DNA of 64,000 bases, taken from assembly GCA_014695295.1 (NCBI GenBank), contig JACJNY010000061.1, positions 186,001 through 250,000 of the forward strand, written 5' to 3'. The notes beneath the pieces are model-generated. The model worked only from the letters and a program-made list of their open reading frames with translations. It did no database searches and was not told the DNA's origin. The number at the start of each line of letters is the position of its first letter. Position 1 is the first letter of the stretch. Positions 34,830-45,008 of the stretch are shown here, in pieces. A program made the position numbers and the translations under genes. The DNA is from Microcoleus sp. FACHB-61. Lineage in GTDB: Bacteria; Cyanobacteriota; Cyanobacteriia; Cyanobacteriales; Microcoleaceae.

Positions 34830-37800
34830 ATGAGTTCAGTCCTCCAGTCTTCAGAACAGGCTATTGATGCAACATCTATTTCCCTTTCTCCCGCTTACTC
34901 AAAATCAGACCTGTTTCTGCGCAATCGCCTCAAAGTAGTAGAGGACTTGTGGGAATCGGTGCTGCGACAGGAGTGCGGGCAGGAATTGGTGGATTTGCTC
35001 CAACAAATGCGATCGGTCAATTCCGCCGAGGGACAGGCCACTAACTTTAGCGAGTCGAATGTCGCACAGCTAATCGAAAAGCTCGACCTCAACGCCGCCA
35101 TCCGCGCCGCTCGGGCTTTTGCACTGTATTTCCAGTTGATCAACATTGTCGAACAGCACTACGAACAGCGAGACCAACAGCTAGCTTACGCTAGCAGCAA
35201 CGACGCTGGTGGGCGGATGTTTTCTAAGCTGCCCGGACAAGCAACGGATGCCCCCGATCGCCCGCGGCACAGGGAAGGCCCAGGTTCCGCCCAAACAACT
35301 CTGAACAAGGCAGACAGCAGCGAGACGATCGCCCGAGATGCCGGAACATTTCACCAACTGTTCCCGATGCTGCTGCGCTTGAACGTGCCGAGCCAGCAAA
35401 TTCAGCGCTTGATCGATCAGTTAGACATCCGCTTGGTATTCACCGCTCACCCGACAGAAATTGTCCGCCACACGATCCGCACCAAGCAGCGGCGAATGGC
35501 GAAGATTCTCCAACAGCTAGACCAAGTTGACGAGAAATTTCCGGCGATCGGGGCCGACTCTCAAAGCCCCTACCCGGTGTCTTGCTGGGCGGCGGCGGCT
35601 CTCCAAGAGCAACTGATGGAAGAAATTCGCCTCTGGTGGCGCACTGACGAACTGCACCAATTCAAGCCGACTGTGCTTGACGAGGTGGAATACACTCTCC
35701 ACTACTTCGAGGAAGTTCTGTTTGATGCTATTCCCGAACTCTACCACCGCTTAAAGCAAGCTCTGCACGCTTCTTATCCTTATCTGAAACCGCCTAGTTA
35801 CAATTTTTGCAAGTTCGGTTCTTGGGTGGGCTCGGACAGGGACGGCAACCCTTCTGTGACTCCGAAAGTTACTTGGCAAACGGCTTGCTATCAGCGCCAC
35901 TTGGTGCTAGAGAAGTACATCGGCGCGGTGAAGCGGCTGAACGAACTTTTGAGTTTGTCGCTGCACTGGAGCGACGTGCTGCCGGAATTGCTCGAATCTC
36001 TCGATCGCGACAGATCGGAATTTCCCGATGTTTACGAGCAGTGGGCGATCCGCTACCGCCAAGAACCTTATCGGTTGAAGCTGGCTTACGTGCTGCAGCG
36101 GCTGGAAAATACGCGCGATCGCAATTGGCGGCTCTACAAAGGAGACGAGTTGCAGCGGGAGCGCGAGGCTTTGTCGGAAAATCCCGGAATGACGGGCCTT
36201 TATCGATCGGGCGCTGAGTTTTTGACCGAGCTCAAGCTCATCGAGCACAATTTAGTGGAAACAGGTTTGAGCTGTCGGGACTTGGAAAATCTGCTCTGCC
36301 AAGTAGAAATTTACGGGTTTAATTTGGCTTACCTAGATATCCGCCAAGAGTCAACAGTACACTCGGACGCTTTGAGCGAAATTGCTGAATACTTGCAAAT
36401 TTTGCCAAAGCCTTACAATCAAATGACGGAATCCGAGCGAATTATTTGGCTCGCAACTGAACTGCAAACTCGTCGCCCTTTAATTCCAGCAGAATTGCCC
36501 TTTTCTCCCAAAACTTGCGAGACGATTAATACCTTCCGAATATTGCGGCAAATGCAGCAGGAGTTTGGTCGCGAAATTTGCGAAACTTACGTCATCAGCA
36601 TGAGCCACGATGTCAGCGATTTACTGGCGGTTTTGCTGTTAGCAAAAGAATCAGGACTTTACGATCCGGCGACAGGGATTAGCAGCATTCAAGTAGTTCC
36701 CCTGTTTGAAACGGTGGAAGATTTGAAAAAAGCGCCGGAAGTAATGCAGCAAATATTTGAGTTGCCACTTTATAGAGCTTTGCTAATAGGAGGATACGCG
36801 CAGGAACTAGCGGAAAAAAGCGAAGAAAATATCCAATGTCCAATCGACACTCTCAAATTGCAAGAGGTGATGCTGGGCTATTCGGACAGCAATAAAGATT
36901 CTGGTTTCCTCAGCAGCAATTGGGAAATCCACAAAGCTCAAAAGGCTTTGCAGATGGTTGCGGAAAAATACAATGTAGAGTTGCGGATTTTTCACGGCCG
37001 AGGCGGTTCTGTAGGGCGCGGCGGTGGGCCTGCTTACAAGGCAATTTTGGCTCAGCCTGGAAAGAGTATTAACGGGCGAATTAAGATTACCGAACAAGGG
37101 GAGGTTTTGGCTTCTAAATATTCTTTGCCGGAGTTGGCGCTTTACAATTTGGAAACGGTGGCGGCGGCGGTAATTCAAGCTAGTTTGCTGCACACAGGTT
37201 TTGATGGCATCGACCCTTGGAATGAGATTATGGAGGAGTTATCGGCGAGATCGCGATCGCACTACCGCCATTTAATCTACGAACAGCCGGATTTAGTCGA
37301 TTTCTTCCACCAAGTTACCCCGATTCAAGAAATCAGCCAGTTGCAGATTAGTTCTCGCCCGGCCCGTCGCGGTGGCAAAAAAGACATCAGCGGTTTGCGA
37401 GCAATTCCCTGGGTGTTTAGCTGGACTCAAAGCCGCTTTTTGCTGCCTTCTTGGTACGGTGTCGGCACAGCTTTGCAAGAGTTTTTGCTGGAGGAACCGG
37501 AAGAACACATGAAACTTTTGCAGTATTTCTACTTGAAATGGCCGTTTTTTAGAATGGTAATTTCTAAGGTGGAAATGACTTTATCTAAGGTGGATTTGCA
37601 GATTGCAGAACACTACGTGCAGGAGTTAGCTTTACCTGCTGACAAGGAGCGTTTTCAGACTTTATTCGAGCAAATTGCTGCCGAATTTCACTTGATTCGG
37701 GGTTTGGTTTTAACTATTACCGGACACCAGCGTTTGTTGGACGGAGATCCATCGCTGCAGCGTTCGGTGCAGTTGCGAAATGCGACGATTGTGCCTTTGG

Positions 37801-37955
37801 GTTTGTTGCAGGTTTCGCTGCTGAAACGCTTGCGGCAGCACGGTAGTGGCCGGGTTCCGGGGGTGATTCACTCGCGTTATAGCAAGGGTGAATTGTTGCG
37901 GGGAGCTCTGTTGACGATTAATGGTATTGCTGCGGGGATGCGGAATACCGGCTAG
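34830..37955 (+). CDS. ppc: Phosphoenolpyruvate carboxylase
   Basis: About 1041 residues from ATG 34830. Carboxylates PEP with bicarbonate to oxaloacetate, the main anaplerotic and C4-fixing step in cyanobacteria. Catalytic signatures: [13 protein letters not shown] (catalytic His and PEP loop), [36 protein letters not shown] and the invariant C-terminal RNTG. An insertion-rich segment of about 50 residues (around 115-170) with low conservation follows the N-terminal domain, as in other cyanobacterial enzymes. GAGGA precedes ATG 34830. Length is normal. It stands alone, with a hairpin at 37988. Confidence 0.97.
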   Translation: MSSVLQSSEQAIDATSISLSPAYSKSDLFLRNRLKVVEDLWESVLRQECGQELVDLLQQMRSVNSAEGQATNFSESNVAQLIEKLDLNAAIRAARAFALYFQLINIVEQHYEQRDQQLAYASSNDAGGRMFSKLPGQATDAPDRPRHREGPGSAQTTLNKADSSETIARDAGTFHQLFPMLLRLNVPSQQIQRLIDQLDIRLVFTAHPTEIVRHTIRTKQRRMAKILQQLDQVDEKFPAIGADSQSPYPVSCWAAAALQEQLMEEIRLWWRTDELHQFKPTVLDEVEYTLHYFEEVLFDAIPELYHRLKQALHASYPYLKPPSYNFCKFGSWVGSDRDGNPSVTPKVTWQTACYQRHLVLEKYIGAVKRLNELLSLSLHWSDVLPELLESLDRDRSEFPDVYEQWAIRYRQEPYRLKLAYVLQRLENTRDRNWRLYKGDELQREREALSENPGMTGLYRSGAEFLTELKLIEHNLVETGLSCRDLENLLCQVEIYGFNLAYLDIRQESTVHSDALSEIAEYLQILPKPYNQMTESERIIWLATELQTRRPLIPAELPFSPKTCETINTFRILRQMQQEFGREICETYVISMSHDVSDLLAVLLLAKESGLYDPATGISSIQVVPLFETVEDLKKAPEVMQQIFELPLYRALLIGGYAQELAEKSEENIQCPIDTLKLQEVMLGYSDSNKDSGFLSSNWEIHKAQKALQMVAEKYNVELRIFHGRGGSVGRGGGPAYKAILAQPGKSINGRIKITEQGEVLASKYSLPELALYNLETVAAAVIQASLLHTGFDGIDPWNEIMEELSARSRSHYRHLIYEQPDLVDFFHQVTPIQEISQLQISSRPARRGGKKDISGLRAIPWVFSWTQSRFLLPSWYGVGTALQEFLLEEPEEHMKLLQYFYLKWPFFRMVISKVEMTLSKVDLQIAEHYVQELALPADKERFQTLFEQIAAEFHLIRGLVLTITGHQRLLDGDPSLQRSVQLRNATIVPLGLLQVSLLKRLRQHGSGRVPGVIHSRYSKGELLRGALLTINGIAAGMRNTG

Positions 37956-37987
37956 GCAAATAGTTTTGAGTTGTGAATTAGTGGTAA

Positions 37988-38004
37988 GGTGCGCCTTGCG
38001 CACC
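37988..38004 (+). terminator. GC-rich hairpin downstream of ppc
   Basis: GGTGCG (37988-37993), loop CCTTG, CGCACC (37999-38004). It lies about 30 bases after the ppc stop. No T-run follows, so it may be a REP-like repeat or mRNA 3' stabiliser and only possibly a terminator. Confidence 0.4.
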
Positions 38005-38091
38005 CTGCTACTGGTAGTTTCAGAATTCGCGCGATCGCCCATTGTAGTCACAGCCATAGAAAACTGTTCGCTATCCTAGCTGAGATTTTTT

Positions 38092-39228
38092 ATGTCTAAA
38101 CGCAAACAGTCTGAAGGTTGTCGCCCGATGCTGCGGCGCTCTTTTTTATTTTTAACGGGCATAGCTTTGGCGCGGGTTGCGGCTGACTATTTTGCGATCG
38201 CCCAAAACCGAGATAGTTTCTTGACTCTCGCGGGTCAACTCTGGCAAAAATCACTCGCTTTTTTATCAAGTCTACAATCCAATCAAACTCCTCAACCTCT
38301 CCCTAACAATCCCATTGTAAAATCTGCAAAAACCAATCAACCTCTGCTGAGTAATCCAATTGTAAAATCGCCAGAAAGTTCTCGGGCTGCGCAGCCGTCT
38401 CAACCTCAAATTATCAGACGTTCCGCTAAGCAAGCAAAACCCGTACAACTCAGCCGCCAAAATGTAGCTGGCGCAAGTTTTTATCTCACAACTATTGACC
38501 TCGCCGACCCCGAAATTTATATCACAATTGGGTTAGCTAATAATGCAGACTTTGCAAATACTTCTAAAGTAACGCGGGGCGACGAACCTTTTGAAAATAT
38601 GGTGGCGCGTTACCGGGCTGCTGTTGTTGCTAACGGGACTTTTTTTGGTAAAGATGAACAGAAATCTGTGCTGGGAAATATGGTGGCGGCGGGTAAGTTT
38701 CTGAAATACAGCCGATGGGAAAATTACGGCACGACTTTGGGGATTAAAGCGGGAAATCAATTGGAAATGGTGACGGCTAGAACTGAAGGTAAGCCGGATT
38801 GGAGTCAACATTGGTTTTCTCTGACTTGCGGGCCGAGATTGGTTAAAGGGGGGAAAGTTTGGCTGTCTCCTTTATCGGAAGGTTTTAAAGATTCTCATGT
38901 TTTGGGCGTGGGTTCGAGAACGGCGATCGGCTTTCCGGCTTCGAGAGATAAGTTATTTTTGGTGACTTTTTTTGATAGTTTGTCTTTGGAAGCAGAAGCT
39001 AAAGTTATGCAGGCGATCGGCTGTTTTGAAGCGATGAATTTGGACGGTGGTGCTTCGGTGGGTTTGGCTCATCAAGGGCAGATTTTATTGCCGCCGGGAC
39101 GGAATTTGACGAATGTGCTGGTGGTTTACGATCGCGAATATCCAGCGCCGGCTCAGTTAAAGGAGTCCTGGGAACGCTTTCAAAAGGGAGCTCGACCAAC
39201 GCCGGACAAATCAGTGTTTTTTGATTGA
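38092..39228 (+). CDS. Phosphodiester glycosidase family protein (NAGPA/DUF2233 domain)
   Basis: 378 residues. The N-terminus has a basic start and a hydrophobic stretch (SFLFLTGIALARVAADYFAIA, about 16-36), so it is exported or membrane-tethered. A Pro/Gln/Ser-rich linker with a duplicated NPIVKS motif follows. From about 125 to the end is the NAGPA-like domain: VVANGTFFGKDEQKSVLGNMV, MNLDGGASVGLA and RNLTNVLVVYD, the family's conserved Asp/Gly-rich core. Eukaryotic members uncover mannose-6-phosphate by removing GlcNAc; bacterial members act on phosphodiester-linked sugars of envelope polymers. Substrate here is not known. Start ATG 38092 lacks a strong ribosome site. Confidence 0.85.
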   Translation: MSKRKQSEGCRPMLRRSFLFLTGIALARVAADYFAIAQNRDSFLTLAGQLWQKSLAFLSSLQSNQTPQPLPNNPIVKSAKTNQPLLSNPIVKSPESSRAAQPSQPQIIRRSAKQAKPVQLSRQNVAGASFYLTTIDLADPEIYITIGLANNADFANTSKVTRGDEPFENMVARYRAAVVANGTFFGKDEQKSVLGNMVAAGKFLKYSRWENYGTTLGIKAGNQLEMVTARTEGKPDWSQHWFSLTCGPRLVKGGKVWLSPLSEGFKDSHVLGVGSRTAIGFPASRDKLFLVTFFDSLSLEAEAKVMQAIGCFEAMNLDGGASVGLAHQGQILLPPGRNLTNVLVVYDREYPAPAQLKESWERFQKGARPTPDKSVFFD

Positions 39229-39238
39229 TATAGCAGAA

Positions 39239-39345
39239 GGAAGTTCGGCAACGCGCACTGAATCGGGATGTAACGGATGGAAGAAAGAAGGAAGAAGGAA
39301 GAAGGAATCGAGGGAGCATCCCGATTTTGGGTAGTGCTCCCGAGG
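39239..39345. repeat. TTCGGCAACG / GGGAGCATC composite repeat
   Basis: Starts GGAAGTTCGGCAACG (39239-39253), then CGGGATGTAACGGATGG, a GAAGAAGGAA run, and GGGAGCATCCCGATTTT (39312-39328) with GTGCTCCC (39334-39341) pairing with GGGAGCAT. The first block matches 14703-14717 and the end block matches 33946-33962. Confidence 0.65.
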
Positions 39346-39393
39346 GAAGGATGAGACAATAAGATCGCTGTGATTCTGAGGTTACTTGTTTCT

Positions 39394-39661
39394 ATGTCTA
39401 TTGCGCCTGCCTGTTCAATTTGCCAGTCTGAATCGGTGATGAAAAACAGTCGAACTCGGCATCGCAAGCAGAACTATAAATGTCGAGACTGTGGACGGCA
39501 ATGTGTGGAAGGCCCCCAATGGCGAATGATTAGCTAGCAAACCAAAGGCATCATTGACCGATTACTCCTGTCCAAGTTGTCGTTGGCGGGAATTGCCCGT
39601 GCCTTGCAGATTTCGGAACTCTAGCTGCAACAGTAGGTCAACGCGAAATACCAGCAGACAA
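39394..39661 (+). mobile_element. Decayed IS1-family transposase fragment
   Basis: ATG 39394 begins SIAPACSICQSESVMKNSR, then NYKCRDCGRQCVEGPQW: the zinc-ribbon and N-terminus of an IS1-type InsA-like transposase (two CxxC motifs). The frame stops at a TAG near 39535 but continues with GIIDRLLLSKLSLAGIARALQIS, another stop, and VNAKYQQ. This is the helix-turn-helix part of the same protein. The catalytic half is missing and no terminal inverted repeats are visible. It ends exactly at the 3' end of the HPP gene. Confidence 0.78.
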
Positions 39662-39663
39662 TG

Positions 39664-40221
39664 CTATAACCAGTGGTTGGGATACGTCCTATCTGCCGCT
39701 AAATTATTAAAGATGACGGCGCACAAGACCAAGATTATTGATCCCTCAAAAGCAGGTGTTAGCAAAAATTTCCAGTCTGGTTTGGTCATCATGACGACTA
39801 AGGCAACTGCTCCCGAAGGCGGATGTAGAGTTCTGGTAATCTGCATAATTCCGATCGCGCTAGAAACAGCCATTCCCATCGCCCAGGGAGAAGAACCGAG
39901 AAAATGCAGAATCATTAAACTGGTGAGAGCAGCTAAGAAATTGCCCCCAATGACATTCCGGGGTTGAGCCAAAGGGCTGTCAGGGACACCAAAGATCAGA
40001 ACGCTTGTAGCGCCAAACGGAGCCATTAGTAAAGGAGAATTAGTTTTTAGAGCAAGATAGGACGTTGCAGTAATTGCCAAAAAACTGCCAATCAAACTCC
40101 AAAAAATATGCCGAGGATGGGGTCTGTCTACTGGGCAGCTCAATGGACACGATCGCCATCTCCCAAAGGTTTTAAACCAATAACTTTCCCATTTCAGTTG
40201 AAATTTTTTACGGTCAATCAT
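39664..40221 (-). CDS. HPP family membrane protein
   Basis: 185 residues with four to five membrane helices. The HPP signature is visible as RTLHPPSGAVAL, preceded by PFGATSVLIFGVPDSPLAQPRNVIGG, the conserved N-terminal half of the domain. Cyanobacterial and plant HPP proteins have been linked to nitrite transport into the compartment where it is reduced; that role is possible here but no nitrogen-assimilation gene is adjacent. The C-terminus (YPNHWL) is typical, so the gene appears complete although an IS1 relic abuts its stop. Confidence 0.88.
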   Translation of the reverse strand: MIDRKKFQLKWESYWFKTFGRWRSCPLSCPVDRPHPRHIFWSLIGSFLAITATSYLALKTNSPLLMAPFGATSVLIFGVPDSPLAQPRNVIGGNFLAALTSLMILHFLGSSPWAMGMAVSSAIGIMQITRTLHPPSGAVALVVMMTKPDWKFLLTPAFEGSIILVLCAVIFNNLAADRTYPNHWL

Positions 40222-40621
40222 AAATCAGGTTACTTGATAACCAGGCTTCTTAAATTGTCTGAACTAGGCTCCGCTAAAGTTAAGATATCATAACAATTTG
40301 TCAAAAAGTAGTTAAAGGCACAGATTTTTTACTTCTATGCCACTCAAGCCGCAGCTAACCACTCCGTTGGAACGGGCTAGCAAGTTTGGTCGGTTTTGCA
40401 ACAGACGTTATCGGCAGTCGCAGAACTTCACCGTTAGCCGCCAGATTTATTGATGAGTGTAAAGCGAGAGGTTATTTGTAAGGTGCGATGCCCAGTAAGC
40501 ATGAATTGTAAAGATCGCACCCACACTTTGGATAAGTCTCTAGTTCAGAATGCGATCGCCGTTTTCTGGTTAGTGCGAGCGAAATGATCGCACTTGGATA
40601 TAATTACGAACTTAATCTGCG
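40222..40621. other. Intergenic region without a recognised gene
   Basis: A 39-codon frame at 40338 has no recognisable similarity. The rest contains HIP1-type octamers and short degenerate motifs (GCGATCGC near 40552, ATGATCGCAC near 40585). It separates the divergent HPP and cytochrome c 3' and 5' ends, so the HPP promoter should lie near 40225-40310. Confidence 0.4.
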
Positions 40622-41188
40622 CTAGGGAGAGTTTTCCCATTCGGCGGTAAGCTGGCGGAAATTGTATTTAGATGCACCGGGATGACAAGTAACGCAACTG
40701 CTGATATTTGCGGGTTGCGACAGCTTGACTTTGGGGTGCAGAGCTTTGAAATAGCGAGAGCTGGCGACTCGATAGGCGAGTTCTTCGTCTTTTGCTTGGG
40801 GACGGGAAAAAGTTTGTAGGTAGTTCCACACTAGCAGGCGGGGCGGGTCTACTAGCAGTTTGATGGTTTGCCCGTAGTGTTGGGGATCTTGCAGCAACCG
40901 GCGCCAGGTTTCTGTAGGTAAGACTTGCGGCGGTAAACCAATGTGACAGGTGGCGCAGTTTTCTAGGTACAGTTGCTGTCCGAGTTGGTAGCCTTCGGGG
41001 ATGCGATCGACAGTGCCATTATCTTCAATTGCAGACACTTGAGCAAGTCGCGCCGGAGAGTTAGAGCCGGCAGTCTGGGCTGCTACCCATCCGCCTCCGG
41101 TACAGCAGACCATTATCAACACCAGCAAAGTTGAGTAAAGCCCCCGCAAGCCACGAGAGCGACGCTTGGGGGGGGTGTGGTGGTTCAT
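40622..41188 (-). CDS. Diheme cytochrome c
   Basis: 188 residues. Arg-rich start followed by a hydrophobic export segment (LYSTLLVLIMVCCTGGGWVAA, about 18-38). Two heme c attachment motifs: CATCH near residue 79 and CVTCH near 164, the second close to the C-terminus. The spacing (about 85 residues) and PPQVLPTETWRRLLQDPQHYG match a small family of cyanobacterial diheme cytochromes whose electron-transfer partner is not established. It would reside in the thylakoid lumen or periplasm. The next gene upstream on the same strand, the MBL hydrolase, is 73 bases away. Confidence 0.88.
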   Translation of the reverse strand: MNHHTPPKRRSRGLRGLYSTLLVLIMVCCTGGGWVAAQTAGSNSPARLAQVSAIEDNGTVDRIPEGYQLGQQLYLENCATCHIGLPPQVLPTETWRRLLQDPQHYGQTIKLLVDPPRLLVWNYLQTFSRPQAKDEELAYRVASSRYFKALHPKVKLSQPANISSCVTCHPGASKYNFRQLTAEWENSP

Positions 41189-41261
41189 GGTGTTTCTGCC
41201 TTCTCGCTGCTAATTTCTGCCTTCGGTAGGCGGTTTTTTTGAGCCTGCATTGATTTGTTGC

Positions 41262-42170
41262 CTAAATCACTGGTATGCTCATGCCTTCGCGGGCCAAGCA
41301 GCCATTGGCGAACGCTGCCTGCACGTCTGCTTCGACCCGATCGAGAAAATTGTCGTCATGACCCGGATCGTGGTGAAACATCACGATCTTTTTGACTCCA
41401 GCAGCTTTCGCTATTTCCACTCCTGCTTGCCAAGTCGAGTGTCCCCAGCCGACTTTCGGGGTTTTGAAGTCGTAATACTCTTCGTTGGTGTAGTTAGCGT
41501 CGTAAATCAGCACGTCGGCGTTGCGAGCTAGGTGTACCACATTGTCGTCGAGGCGATCGGGAAAATGTTCTGTATCGGTGCAGTAGACGGCCGTGTGTCC
41601 CTCCCAGGTGACTCGATATCCGATCGCGGTGTTGGGATGGTTCAGCAGTGCCGTTTCTATTTTCACATCGTCGAGTTCGAGAATATCCCCAGGCGTCAAA
41701 TCGTTGAATTTGAGGTCTGACTGCATCACTTGGATGGGGACGGGAAAATTGGGGTGCAGCATTTGGTCGGCAAGACGGTGTTTGATTGTAGTGCCGTTGG
41801 GGGCGATCGCACCGTAAATGTGAAAGCAGTTCCCCGGGATAAAGGCAGGAGTAAAGAACGGAAAGCCTTGAATGTGATCCCAGTGAGTGTGGCTGAAAAA
41901 CATATGGGCTTCCACCGGCATTTGTCGCAGCAGGTTGAGGCCTAGAACTCGCAGACCGGTGCCGCCGTCAAAAATCAGGCGTTTTTTGCCCAAGCGCATT
42001 TCTACGCAAGAGGTGTTGCCTCCGTAGCGAATTGTTTTGGTGCCGGGGGTGGCGATGCTGCCCCGCACGCCCCAAAACTGAACGACAAACTCGGTCAAAG
42101 GACTATTTTCCATAGTGGCTTTGTCATCGGAAGGCTGTGGATTGGGTAGAGAGGGTGCGGAATCTGGCAT
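41262..42170 (-). CDS. MBL-fold metallo-hydrolase
   Basis: 302 residues, soluble. The metallo-beta-lactamase metal motif is intact: FSHTHWDHIQGFPFF (HxHxDH) near residue 91, with further ligands in the CTDTEHFPDRLD, YDANYTNEEY and MFHHDPGHDD segments. The N-terminal GVRGSIATPGTKTIRYGGNTSCVE and FDGGTGLRVLG are characteristic of a cyanobacterial/proteobacterial subgroup related to PhnP/CpdP-like phosphodiesterases and RNase Z folds. Phosphodiesterase activity is plausible; the substrate is unknown. It may share a transcript with the cytochrome gene. Confidence 0.88.
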   Translation of the reverse strand: MPDSAPSLPNPQPSDDKATMENSPLTEFVVQFWGVRGSIATPGTKTIRYGGNTSCVEMRLGKKRLIFDGGTGLRVLGLNLLRQMPVEAHMFFSHTHWDHIQGFPFFTPAFIPGNCFHIYGAIAPNGTTIKHRLADQMLHPNFPVPIQVMQSDLKFNDLTPGDILELDDVKIETALLNHPNTAIGYRVTWEGHTAVYCTDTEHFPDRLDDNVVHLARNADVLIYDANYTNEEYYDFKTPKVGWGHSTWQAGVEIAKAAGVKKIVMFHHDPGHDDNFLDRVEADVQAAFANGCLAREGMSIPVI

Positions 42171-42691
42171 TTTTTTTAGTTTTGGCGGCAGGAACTTGGG
42201 AGTTGAAATCTTAGTTTTTAGTTTTTAGTTTTTAGTTTTTAGCAATCCGTACTATAAAGCGCTTTATCGGGGAACCATCCGAGTGCCGAACACTTGGGCT
42301 ATTACAAGCCTAAACCGTACCGGTTGGTGTAGGAGATGTCACGCTTGAGAGATTATTTTTTGCACCCTGCGGGCTGTCCGGCGCGTTCTGTGTTCAGAGA
42401 TTAAGATAGCGCCGATCGATCTAAGTGTTAGGGTTAAATTTCCTCAAACGTAGAACGCATTCCCCAGGGGTATAATTTGCGCTTAATCTTACTCTAGCAG
42501 TAGTATTTTTTTCAAGATTGGGGCCGGGGCGGGGTTTTGAGGAATGCCGTTCCGGTGACTCGGCATTCACGACTGATTTGACATTGTAGCCACCCGTTCC
42601 TCGACTGCATCCCCAGACGTGCAGCGATCGCCTTATGTTCGGCCCCCTGAGTTTTTAGTCGGGTTGCAGTCGAGGAGTGCGGGCTAGGGGC
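42171..42691. other. Intergenic region with tandem and inverted repeats
   Basis: TTTTTAG repeated in tandem at about 42210-42241. TCCTCGACTGCA (42598-42609) and TGCAGTCGAGGA (42665-42676) are exact inverted repeats enclosing 55 bases, just after the ppa stop on the minus strand; they may form a transcript-end hairpin. GGAATGCCGTTCC-type motifs lie at 42541-42570. No gene is visible. Confidence 0.5.
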
Positions 42692-43204
42692 TTATTTGCG
42701 ATCGGCTGCGATGCACTTTTCCACTAAGGGCATGACTTGATCGACATCTTGCCAACCCAGAATTTCTGTGACTTTTTTCTCCAAATTTTTGTAGGTTCTA
42801 AAAAATTCGGCTATTTCGTCCAGGCGGTGGGGGGCTACGTCTTTGAGGGACTTATAGTGAGCATAGCGGGGGTCTTTGTCGGGAACGCACAAAAGTTTTT
42901 CGTCCCTGTCGCCTCCGTCGATCATTTCCAGCATTCCGATCGGACGGGCTGCGATAATGCACCCTGGAAATGTGGGCTCATCCATCATCACCATGCCGTC
43001 GAGGGGGTCGCCATCATCGGCTAAGGTATTCGGTATGAAGCCGTAGTCGCACGGATATTGGACTGAGGAAGAAAGCACCCGATCGAGAGCAAAGGCTTGT
43101 AAGTCTTTATCAAATTCGTACTTGTTTTTGCTACCGGCGGTAATTTCGATGAGGACGTTGAGCAGTCCTGGTTTCGGCTGTGCCGGAATTAGCGATAAGT
43201 CCAC
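42692..43204 (-). CDS. ppa: Inorganic pyrophosphatase (family I)
   Basis: 170 residues, cytoplasmic. Hydrolyses pyrophosphate released by biosynthesis. Family I residues are visible: [27 protein letters not shown], the metal-binding [11 protein letters not shown] (DxDPxD) and [22 protein letters not shown] with KDPRY. Length is normal for the bacterial soluble enzyme. It stands alone, with repeats on both sides. Confidence 0.97.
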   Translation of the reverse strand: MDLSLIPAQPKPGLLNVLIEITAGSKNKYEFDKDLQAFALDRVLSSSVQYPCDYGFIPNTLADDGDPLDGMVMMDEPTFPGCIIAARPIGMLEMIDGGDRDEKLLCVPDKDPRYAHYKSLKDVAPHRLDEIAEFFRTYKNLEKKVTEILGWQDVDQVMPLVEKCIAADRK

Positions 43205-43332
43205 AACAATATCTCCAAGTTAACAGATGATTGGGATGAGTGCTACTTGCCAAATCCCTTTGATAGCATTTTACGGGCGATCGGGGCCGACGGTTGCATG
43301 AGATTGAGAGAAAGCGGGGGCGATCGGGGTTA

Positions 43333-43392
43333 CACAATTTGAGGATGAGGCTTGTGGGGTGTCTCACCTGCTGTGAAAATACACCGGAGGGG
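43333..43392 (+). repeat. Dispersed repeat, copy 2 (first copy at 13006)
   Basis: CACAATTTGAGGATGA, CTTGTGGGG and GTGAAAATACACCGGAGGGG match blocks of the minus strand at 13006-13080. It sits between ppa and the kinase gene, where no gene is visible in the 250-base gap. Confidence 0.6.
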
Positions 43393-43457
43393 CGGGACGC
43401 ATCCCACAGCTTGAGGGCGCAATGCTTTGTTTTTGTCGTGGGGAGATATTTTCATAT

Positions 43458-44864
43458 CTAGTATATAATCACTCCACCGTATTTCAAAGTTCTTTTAATT
43501 TTCAATCCCAACCAGTGGCTGAGTTCTGTTGCTAACCATTCGATTTCTGATTCACTTAGTCTCTGCTTCACTCCTAGTTGATATTTTTGGTGGCCGGCTT
43601 GAATAATCAACTGAGAAACTCGGCGTAATTTTTGTTGCGTGCCGCACCTAGTATATTCAATTTCTTTAATTTCCAACTGGCAAATGTCTTGTCTGGGATC
43701 TGGTCGGGAATGATTCCATCTCAACCCTAGCAGATGCCAGCTATAGGAAATTTGCTGCCGATCGATTCTGAGACGCATTTCCCGAAATAGTGCAAATAAA
43801 AACATTACTCCTACCGCACCTAAGAAAGTTCCTGATATTATTATAAATAATTGGTGATTTATCGCTAACTGAGCGGTAAAAAAATTCCTCTCTATAAATG
43901 AGGTATTACTCGCCGCTACCGCAGCCGAAAGCAGGGTAATTAAACCAAAAGTGATTCCTTGTGGCGGAATTACAATTTCTATAAACTCATAATTTTTTGT
44001 TAGTTTAATATCGCTGCCTGGTGGCTGTACTGCCCTAAGACTTTTGTCTATCGGGCGGGGATTTTTGAGTGATCGCAATGCTTCCCCAGCCGAAGATAAC
44101 CGTTTGTCCCAACTCGGTTCTGTCATCCACTCCAGCCAATCAATTAAATCTGGGTTGAGCTGCGTTACCCGATCGGCAAACTGAATTTTCAAATCCTGCT
44201 GCGACAGTTCGGTGGGATGCAAACCCGTTACCAAATAAATTAAAGTTGCACCTAAACCGTAGAGGTCAGAAGCCGGAACCGAGCGCCCGCCAAATTGTTC
44301 CGGCGCCATATATCCATAAGTTCCCACTACTGTAATTGTCCCACCAAGTTTTGCAGCTTGGTTCTGCACCGAACCAAAATCAACTAAATAAACTTGTCCG
44401 ACCGAGTGACCGGCTCTGCTGTGCAGTAAAATATTGCTGGGTTTAAGATCGCGGTGAATAACAGGCGGATTTTGCTCGTGCAAATAAATCAAAATTTCTA
44501 ACAGCGATTTAGCTAATTCTTTCACCTCGCTTTCGCTAAAAGTACGCCCGGAACGCAAATGGTCTTCCAAAGTTTTCCCCTCTACATAAGTCTGTACCAG
44601 GGCAAATCCTTTGCTGTCTGGTTCGTCAATTTCCAGGTAGTCGAGGTAGCGAGGAATTGCTGGGTGATCGAGTGCTTTTAAAGTTTCCGCTTCCCGTTCA
44701 AATAGCTTGAGGTCTTGCCATTCAAAATCGCTGCCGAGGAATAGCTGTTTGATGACAACTAATTTTTGAGTTTGCAAATCACGAGCTAGCAGCGTTTGGC
44801 GACCAGTTTGTTTTCCCAGTTGTCGCTGTACTTCGTAGCGTTCTGCTAATACTTTGCCACTCAT
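43458..44864 (-). CDS. Membrane Ser/Thr protein kinase, paralogue 1
   Basis: 468 residues. Residues 8-265: Hanks-type kinase with the ATP-binding Lys in KLVVIKQLF, HRDLKPSNILL, VDFGSV and GTYGYMAPEQFGG. The Gly loop (QLGKQTGRQT) is atypical but shared with its neighbour. About 300-375 contain two membrane helices (GITFGLITLLSAAVAAS and FIIISGTFLGAVGVMFLFAL), and the C-terminal 100 residues form a small cytoplasmic beta-rich domain of unknown function. The gene at 45009 encodes a paralogue with the same kinase domain and different tail. Substrate unknown. Confidence 0.9.
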   Translation of the reverse strand: MSGKVLAERYEVQRQLGKQTGRQTLLARDLQTQKLVVIKQLFLGSDFEWQDLKLFEREAETLKALDHPAIPRYLDYLEIDEPDSKGFALVQTYVEGKTLEDHLRSGRTFSESEVKELAKSLLEILIYLHEQNPPVIHRDLKPSNILLHSRAGHSVGQVYLVDFGSVQNQAAKLGGTITVVGTYGYMAPEQFGGRSVPASDLYGLGATLIYLVTGLHPTELSQQDLKIQFADRVTQLNPDLIDWLEWMTEPSWDKRLSSAGEALRSLKNPRPIDKSLRAVQPPGSDIKLTKNYEFIEIVIPPQGITFGLITLLSAAVAASNTSFIERNFFTAQLAINHQLFIIISGTFLGAVGVMFLFALFREMRLRIDRQQISYSWHLLGLRWNHSRPDPRQDICQLEIKEIEYTRCGTQQKLRRVSQLIIQAGHQKYQLGVKQRLSESEIEWLATELSHWLGLKIKRTLKYGGVIIY

Positions 44865-44908
44865 CTTTTTTTACCTTAATTTTAACTTGAGGTTATCATT
44901 GGGGTCCC

Positions 44909-44971
44909 GAAACCGGGTTTTTTAGCGAGTTTTGCGGTTGCAATGAAGTATTTTCGTAAAAACCCGGTTTC
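44909..44971. repeat. AAACCGGGTTTTTT palindromic repeat, copy B
   Basis: GAAACCGGGTTTTT (44909-44922) pairs with AAAAACCCGGTTTC (44958-44971). The loop (GCGGTTGCAATGAAGTATTTTCG) and the downstream TGCGTAAGTCCTAT resemble copy A at 27007. It separates the two kinase genes. Confidence 0.75.
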
Positions 44972-45008
44972 TTTGGTGGGAGTGCGTAAGTCCTATCTAA
45001 ATTTTAGA

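Noticed and set aside
39394-39661. Intact IS1 insertion sequence
   Set aside because: Only the N-terminal third of the transposase remains, with in-frame stops and no terminal inverted repeats.
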